Source: JAWLBR01 sp041687495
GTDB lineage: Bacteria; Bacillota; Limnochordia; DTU087; JAAYGB01
Assembly: GCA_041687495.1 (NCBI GenBank)
Contig: JAWLBR010000062.1
Location: 1 to 18,527 of the forward strand
Length of the DNA: 18,527 bases
Reading direction: 5' to 3'
How positions within the stretch are numbered: the stretch's first letter is position 1; each line of letters begins with the position of its first letter. Below are positions 15,229-18,527 of the stretch, one piece after another. Under the pieces are notes generated by a model. The model searched no databases. It had not been told where the DNA came from and was given only the letters and a program-made list of their open reading frames with translations. The position numbers and the translations under genes are program-made.

Positions 15229-15996
15229 TTGAAAAAGGCACTGCTCATTGTACTTGGCTTGGCTCTGGTCGGCATTGCAGTGGGCTGCGCAGGCCCCGAC
15301 GCAGCGCAAAACGCTGATGGACAAGACATACTTAAGGTCGGCACCGACGCAACTTTTCCTCCGTTTGAGTCGGTGGACGAAAACACTAATGAGTATGTTG
15401 GCTTTGATATTGACCTGGTTCGGGCAATTGGTGAACACATGAACCGCGAGGTTGAGATTGTCAACGTGGCCTTTGACGGACTGATACCAGGCCTCGTCAA
15501 CGGAAACTACGACTTTGTTGCGGCGGCGATGACGGTTACACCAGACAGAGCGGAATCAGTGGATTTCAGCGACGCATACTTCCAGGCCAGTCAGGTGATT
15601 CTTGTGCGGGACGACAACAATTCAATCCAGGGGCCAGACGATCTAGAGGGCAAATATGTTACTGTTCAGATTGGAACAACGGGAGACCTATACGTCTCTG
15701 ATTCAAACGTCGGCCGGGTGGGGCGTTTTAATAGCGCACCGGAAGCGCTGCTGGAAGTGTCCAACAAGAATGCGGATGCATGTGTCGTCGACAAAGGAGT
15801 GGCCGAGCGATATGTGGCGCAGAACCCGGGACAGGTGAGGATTGTCGGAGTTCCGTTTACTGACGAATCGTATGCTATGGCTGTGAGAAGAGGAAACAAA
15901 GAGCTTCTCGACAAGCTAAATGCGGCCATCAGGGCCATAAGAGAGGACGGAACCTATGACCAGATCTACTCAAAGTGGTTTCAAACGGCTGGGTGA
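15229..15996 (+). CDS. Amino-acid-type ABC transporter substrate-binding lipoprotein, family 3, 255 aa
   Basis: This is a polar-solute receptor of the GlnH/ArtJ/FliY class. The N-terminus MKKALLIVLGLALVGIAVGC has a lipobox cysteine at 20, so the protein is lipid-anchored. Family-3 motifs follow: LKVGTDATFPPFE, GFDIDLVRAIGEHMN, FDGLIPGLVNGNYDFVAAAM, and a VDFSDAYFQ element. It ends in GTYDQIYSKWF, typical for the family. Length is normal. The TTG start is chosen because GGTGGAGGGAG lies 8 bases upstream and it gives a proper lipoprotein signal. No permease or ATPase gene is adjacent on either side, so it is an orphan receptor in this window. It follows the operon terminator and must have its own promoter, which could not be identified confidently. 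Hairpins follow its stop. Confidence 0.92.
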   Translation: MKKALLIVLGLALVGIAVGCAGPDAAQNADGQDILKVGTDATFPPFESVDENTNEYVGFDIDLVRAIGEHMNREVEIVNVAFDGLIPGLVNGNYDFVAAAMTVTPDRAESVDFSDAYFQASQVILVRDDNNSIQGPDDLEGKYVTVQIGTTGDLYVSDSNVGRVGRFNSAPEALLEVSNKNADACVVDKGVAERYVAQNPGQVRIVGVPFTDESYAMAVRRGNKELLDKLNAAIRAIREDGTYDQIYSKWFQTAG

Positions 15997-16036
15997 TTGA
16001 ACCCGAATGCCTCAACCTCACCCAGTTCTCATAGCC

Positions 16037-16065
16037 CCGCAATTCAACCTTACGCCGGATTGCGG
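16037..16065. repeat. Inverted repeat in the convergent intergenic region
   Basis: CCGCAAT (16037-16043) and ATTGCGG (16059-16065) form a perfect 7-bp stem with a 15-base loop. It lies about 40 bases after the stop of the binding-protein gene and has no T-run. It may be a weak terminator or the first half of a two-hairpin termination region together with 16072-16121. Confidence 0.45.
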
Positions 16066-16071
16066 TAATGG

Positions 16072-16121
16072 CGCAGAAGGGAATACCCCAAAGGAGTAGC
16101 TCTGGGATATTACCTTCTGCG
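16072..16121. terminator. Long hairpin between convergent genes
   Basis: CGCAGAAGG (16072-16080) pairs perfectly with CCTTCTGCG (16113-16121). Inside it, AATACCCC (16082-16089) pairs with GGGATATT (16104-16111) with one mismatch. The result is a stem of about 17 bp with a 14-base loop. It lies between the orphan binding protein (+) and the outer-membrane barrel (-), so bidirectional termination is the simplest reading, though no T-tract follows on the plus strand. A REP-like repeat is an alternative. Confidence 0.55.
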
Positions 16122-16149
16122 TTCAGATATGGGCGCTAGAACCCGGAAC

Positions 16150-16836
16150 CTAAAACCTAAAACCGGCGCCTAGGTACAGACCAGAAAAGCCAAAGGAGTC
16201 ATCTCCCTCGAGGGCAAACTCGGTCCAGCGATACCCTCCGCCGACTTCCCAACTGTCAAAGGCATAAACTAAGCCAAGGTCGGCAGAAGTTAGTTTAGCA
16301 TCTCCATAATCCCCGTTGATAAATGGCGAGTACAGCACTTCTCCCCGCAGGGTCAGTCTCTCGGCTAGAGGTGTTTCGGCCTTTGCCCCCAGATAGAAAC
16401 CAGACGCATCAGAGCCTTCAAGACTAAGATCTGTGGTCAAGTACCCTCCGCCTACTTTGAAACTCGGGGTGAGCGCGTAATAGCCGCCGATCCGTAGGGA
16501 ATCGGGATCGACCCTAACTGTCGTCTGCTCAGGCGGTGCTAAGAAGAGAGTAGTAGGCATTTGATCTGTTGGCGGTTCTGCATCGTCACTGAAACGCAAA
16601 GCCTTACTTCTTCCAAAGGTGTACAATAGCTCCAAAGTGATTTTGTCCGAAACACCGTATTCGCCTTTGATGGTGGTGAGGTTCATTCCAGCCTTGGCTT
16701 CCTGACCGTCGACTTCAACGATGCTGTCGGCAAACCACTCTTCCAGCGCTACATTAATGGTTTGCGCTGCTGCCCCCATCGACATAAGCCCGATCACAAG
16801 CACCAAGACAATCAACCCGACCGACGCCTTCTGCAT
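16150..16836 (-). CDS. Small outer-membrane beta-barrel protein, 228 aa
   Basis: The protein starts with a Sec signal peptide (MQKASVGL, then a hydrophobic core, MGAAAQ) with likely cleavage near Ala24. The mature part is dominated by short amphipathic strands with alternating aromatic residues (GGYYALTPSFKVGGGYL, SGFYLGAKAE, LGLVYAFDSWEVGGGYRW) and turn residues. It ends in LYLGAGFRF. The C-terminal phenylalanine after an aromatic/glycine strand is the classical recognition signal of outer-membrane barrels, and the size fits an 8-strand OmpW/OmpA-transmembrane-like barrel. The ATG at 16836 has GGAGGAG (16843-16849 on the other strand) 6 bases upstream; a longer in-frame start at 16887 would place 17 non-signal residues before it. 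The function beyond membrane location is unknown. Confidence 0.75.
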   Translation of the reverse strand: MQKASVGLIVLVLVIGLMSMGAAAQTINVALEEWFADSIVEVDGQEAKAGMNLTTIKGEYGVSDKITLELLYTFGRSKALRFSDDAEPPTDQMPTTLFLAPPEQTTVRVDPDSLRIGGYYALTPSFKVGGGYLTTDLSLEGSDASGFYLGAKAETPLAERLTLRGEVLYSPFINGDYGDAKLTSADLGLVYAFDSWEVGGGYRWTEFALEGDDSFGFSGLYLGAGFRF

Positions 16837-17038
16837 CTTGAACTCCTCCAATTTGCCGCCGGCTGTGGCGACCGGCGCGATTCTCATCCATACTATGCCG
16901 ACCGGAGCAAAAAATGATGGGATTCTGTGCTAGAATTCACTGGCACCAGGGGGGAGTAGGATTCTGGGATTTGATCATGTAGAGTATATCTGGGTACTAG
17001 AATTGTTACCAAGGACGGTCAGCGGAGGGAATAGCGCG

Positions 17039-18046
17039 GTGGATAAGTCAAAGCAGGCCATCTGGAAACAGACACAACAAAGGCTGTGGCGCTGGTGGAC
17101 CTCGCTTGTGTCTGAGGAGCCCCAGCAGCACAACGTAGGTAGCCAGCCCCTTGGACTGGCTCTAGGTAGTGGGGGCTTGCGCGGTGCTGCCCATGTTGGG
17201 GTGCTTGCTGTACTGGAAGAGCAGGGGTTGGCGCCGCAGGTTCTGGCCGGAACCAGCGCAGGTAGCGTAGTTGCCGCACTTTATGCCGCCGGGTACACAT
17301 CCCAGCGCATGCAGGAGCTGATGGGACAGCTGACTCCGGATCTATTCACGGATCTAACAATGCCTCGCCTGCAGTTGCTCGTAGCTGGAGCCTCGGCGCT
17401 GAGAGATTACTTGGGTACAAGCAGGCAGCGAATCACCCGTGGTCCGGGTGGGTTGGTGAAGGGAGAACGCTTTGAGGAGTGGCTGCGAGACCTTCTGTAT
17501 AACCAGTCTTTTGATGACTTATCTATTCCTACGTACGTTGTGGCGACAGATCTGGCGGACGGGAAGGCTGTAGTTTTTGGACCGAGCCAGTCCATTCCAC
17601 AGCTGCCAGTGGGGTACCGATACGTCTCTGGAGTCCCGCTGGCTGATGCCGTCCGGGCCAGCTGCTCTATTCCCCTCATTTTCGAACCGGCTCAGCTCAA
17701 CGGACGGGTGTACATCGACGGAGCGTTTTCTGACCCTGTACCGACCCGGATCCTGTGCAGCTACGAATTACAGACGATCATTGCAGTGGATCTGGCAGTC
17801 GTCGGGGGAATCGAAATGGCGCAGAAGCCTGCAGAGTACAACCTATTTCAAACCCTTAGCCAAGCGACCTCTTTCCTGACTGATCGCTACAGTGCAGAGA
17901 TCTTGCAGGATAGTGCGGATCTAGTCATTCGTCCCTGTGCCGACCGAGCTACGTTGACCGAAGTGGCTTTGGCGGAAAGGTTCGTGCGGGAGGGGAAGAG
18001 GGCGGCCTGGGAGGCTTTGCAGCAGTGGCGGCAACAGCTGGAGTAG
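17039..18046 (+). CDS. Patatin-like phospholipase, RssA/YchK type, 335 aa
   Basis: This is a serine lipid acyl-hydrolase of the patatin family. The catalytic dyad is visible: Ser73 in GTSAG and Asp227 in YIDGAFSDPVP. The oxyanion loop is GSGGLRG (43-49), and the LGLALGSGG entry strand and the ASCSIPLIFEP segment are family-typical. The N-terminal about 35 residues are Gln/Trp-rich (KQTQQRLWRWWTSLVSEE), an amphipathic extension that could touch a membrane; there is no signal peptide. The GTG at 17039 follows GGAGGGA (17024-17030) by 8 bases and is preferred over an upstream in-frame TTG at 17003. Substrate and pathway are unknown. It diverges from the outer-membrane barrel gene and converges with the DUF4139 gene. 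Confidence 0.9.
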   Translation: MDKSKQAIWKQTQQRLWRWWTSLVSEEPQQHNVGSQPLGLALGSGGLRGAAHVGVLAVLEEQGLAPQVLAGTSAGSVVAALYAAGYTSQRMQELMGQLTPDLFTDLTMPRLQLLVAGASALRDYLGTSRQRITRGPGGLVKGERFEEWLRDLLYNQSFDDLSIPTYVVATDLADGKAVVFGPSQSIPQLPVGYRYVSGVPLADAVRASCSIPLIFEPAQLNGRVYIDGAFSDPVPTRILCSYELQTIIAVDLAVVGGIEMAQKPAEYNLFQTLSQATSFLTDRYSAEILQDSADLVIRPCADRATLTEVALAERFVREGKRAAWEALQQWRQQLE

Positions 18047-18063
18047 CTCCTGCCGCTGCCGCC
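18027..18063 (+). terminator. Hairpin overlapping the patatin stop codon
   Basis: GGCGGCA (18027-18033) pairs with TGCCGCC (18057-18063), and inside it GGAG (18040-18043) pairs with CTCC (18047-18050) across the stop triplet. TTTGC follows, a weak T-run. It may stop transcription toward the convergent gene ending at 18104, but the inner loops make it a modest candidate. Confidence 0.4.
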
Positions 18064-18103
18064 TTTGCATCCTCAGTCTATCGGACCGTTTGCCAAATCA
18101 ATC

Positions 18104-18527
18104 TTAGATCAGGGCTCGATAGGTGAACACCTTCTCGCCTCCCGGGTGAACCCGGACAGTAAACTCCAAGGTGGTGGCATCGGGCTGTCTGTGGGCTTCG
18201 TCGGCCTCCAGCAGCTGCCAGTCACCCCGGATTTTCTCTACAACCACGACGTCCACTGGCTCATCTTTATGGTTGCGCAGAGTCACCTGGCGAGTTATCT
18301 CTACGGTATCCTTGGAGCGCTCCCGGCGGCTCAGGGTTGTTACTTCTGCCTTAATATCAAAGGCACTGCCCAAGTGCAGGCGCACGTGTTCGTCCTTGGG
18401 TGTGTGGTCGATGCGGTCTTCTCCGATAAACTGCAGGTTTCCGCTCTTGTCAGCTTGGTACAGGCGCACTTTGCCCTTCGGCAAAGGCACTCCTAGACCG
18501 TTGGCCTCAGAGTTCTCCGTTTCCAAC
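18104..18527 (-). CDS. C-terminal part of a DUF4139-type protein (partial)
   Basis: The minus-strand frame is open from the window end to a TAA at 18104-18106, giving about 140 residues; the N-terminus lies beyond the window. The segment GVPLPKGKVRLYQADKSGNL, then FIGEDRIDHTPKDEHVRLHLGSAFDIKAE, matches the C-terminal beta-rich region of DUF4139 proteins. The rest (ITRQVTLRNHKDEPVDVVV, FTVRVHPGGEKVFTYR) is also beta-rich. Proteins of this family are mostly secreted and of unknown function. The call is made from family-typical sequence only. The gene is convergent with the patatin gene, with about 57 bases between stops. Confidence 0.8.
   Translation of the reverse strand, partial: LETENSEANGLGVPLPKGKVRLYQADKSGNLQFIGEDRIDHTPKDEHVRLHLGSAFDIKAEVTTLSRRERSKDTVEITRQVTLRNHKDEPVDVVVVEKIRGDWQLLEADEAHRQPDATTLEFTVRVHPGGEKVFTYRALI

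Noticed and set aside
16921..17003. Possible promoter for the patatin gene (TTGATC with TAGAAT)
   Set aside because: The boxes are 21 bases apart; a second TAGAAT at 16931 has a TGC extension but no -35 box. Not strong enough to annotate.

Overview
The window looks like a chromosomal segment from a diderm, Bacillota-like bacterium. The evidence is strong GGAGG-type ribosome binding sites with frequent GTG and TTG starts, a Cys-lipidated binding protein (15229-15996), and a small beta-barrel protein ending in phenylalanine that looks like an outer-membrane protein (16150-16836). The taxonomic placement is inference; a deep-branching diderm Firmicute lineage would fit. No rRNA, tRNA, CRISPR, insertion sequence or phage gene was seen.

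Left edge (1-1640): the window opens in the last codons of a probable chemoreceptor gene and a terminator. A 70-residue tyrosine/arginine-rich protein follows, whose ribosome binding site lies inside a long potential stem. A nitrilase-family amidohydrolase is convergent with it and shares a terminator hairpin. The nitrilase diverges from the next operon across a region with two inverted repeats.

Central operon (about 1644-15036, all +, ending at a strong terminator at 15073-15119). In order: a ROK-family repressor, an FGGY (xylulokinase-like) sugar kinase, a two-helix membrane peptide, and a complete family-5 (Dpp/Opp-type) ABC importer. The importer comprises a secreted binding protein, permease 1, a fused permease 2-ATPase, and a second ATPase. 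Then come a tandem metallo-beta-lactamase-fold hydrolase, an unrecognised 431-residue protein with a CPQC motif, and an (alpha/alpha)6-barrel glycosidase-like protein. Repressor plus kinase plus importer plus cytoplasmic hydrolases suggests uptake of a small glycan or glycoconjugate, intracellular cleavage and phosphorylation of the released sugar. The roles of the double-MBL protein and its unknown neighbour are the open question, and the three-gene module at 10480-15036 is the best candidate for something undescribed.

Right edge (15229-18527): an orphan amino-acid-type ABC binding lipoprotein, a convergent small outer-membrane barrel separated from it by two hairpins, a divergent patatin-like phospholipase, and the C-terminal part of a DUF4139-type protein running off the end on the minus strand.
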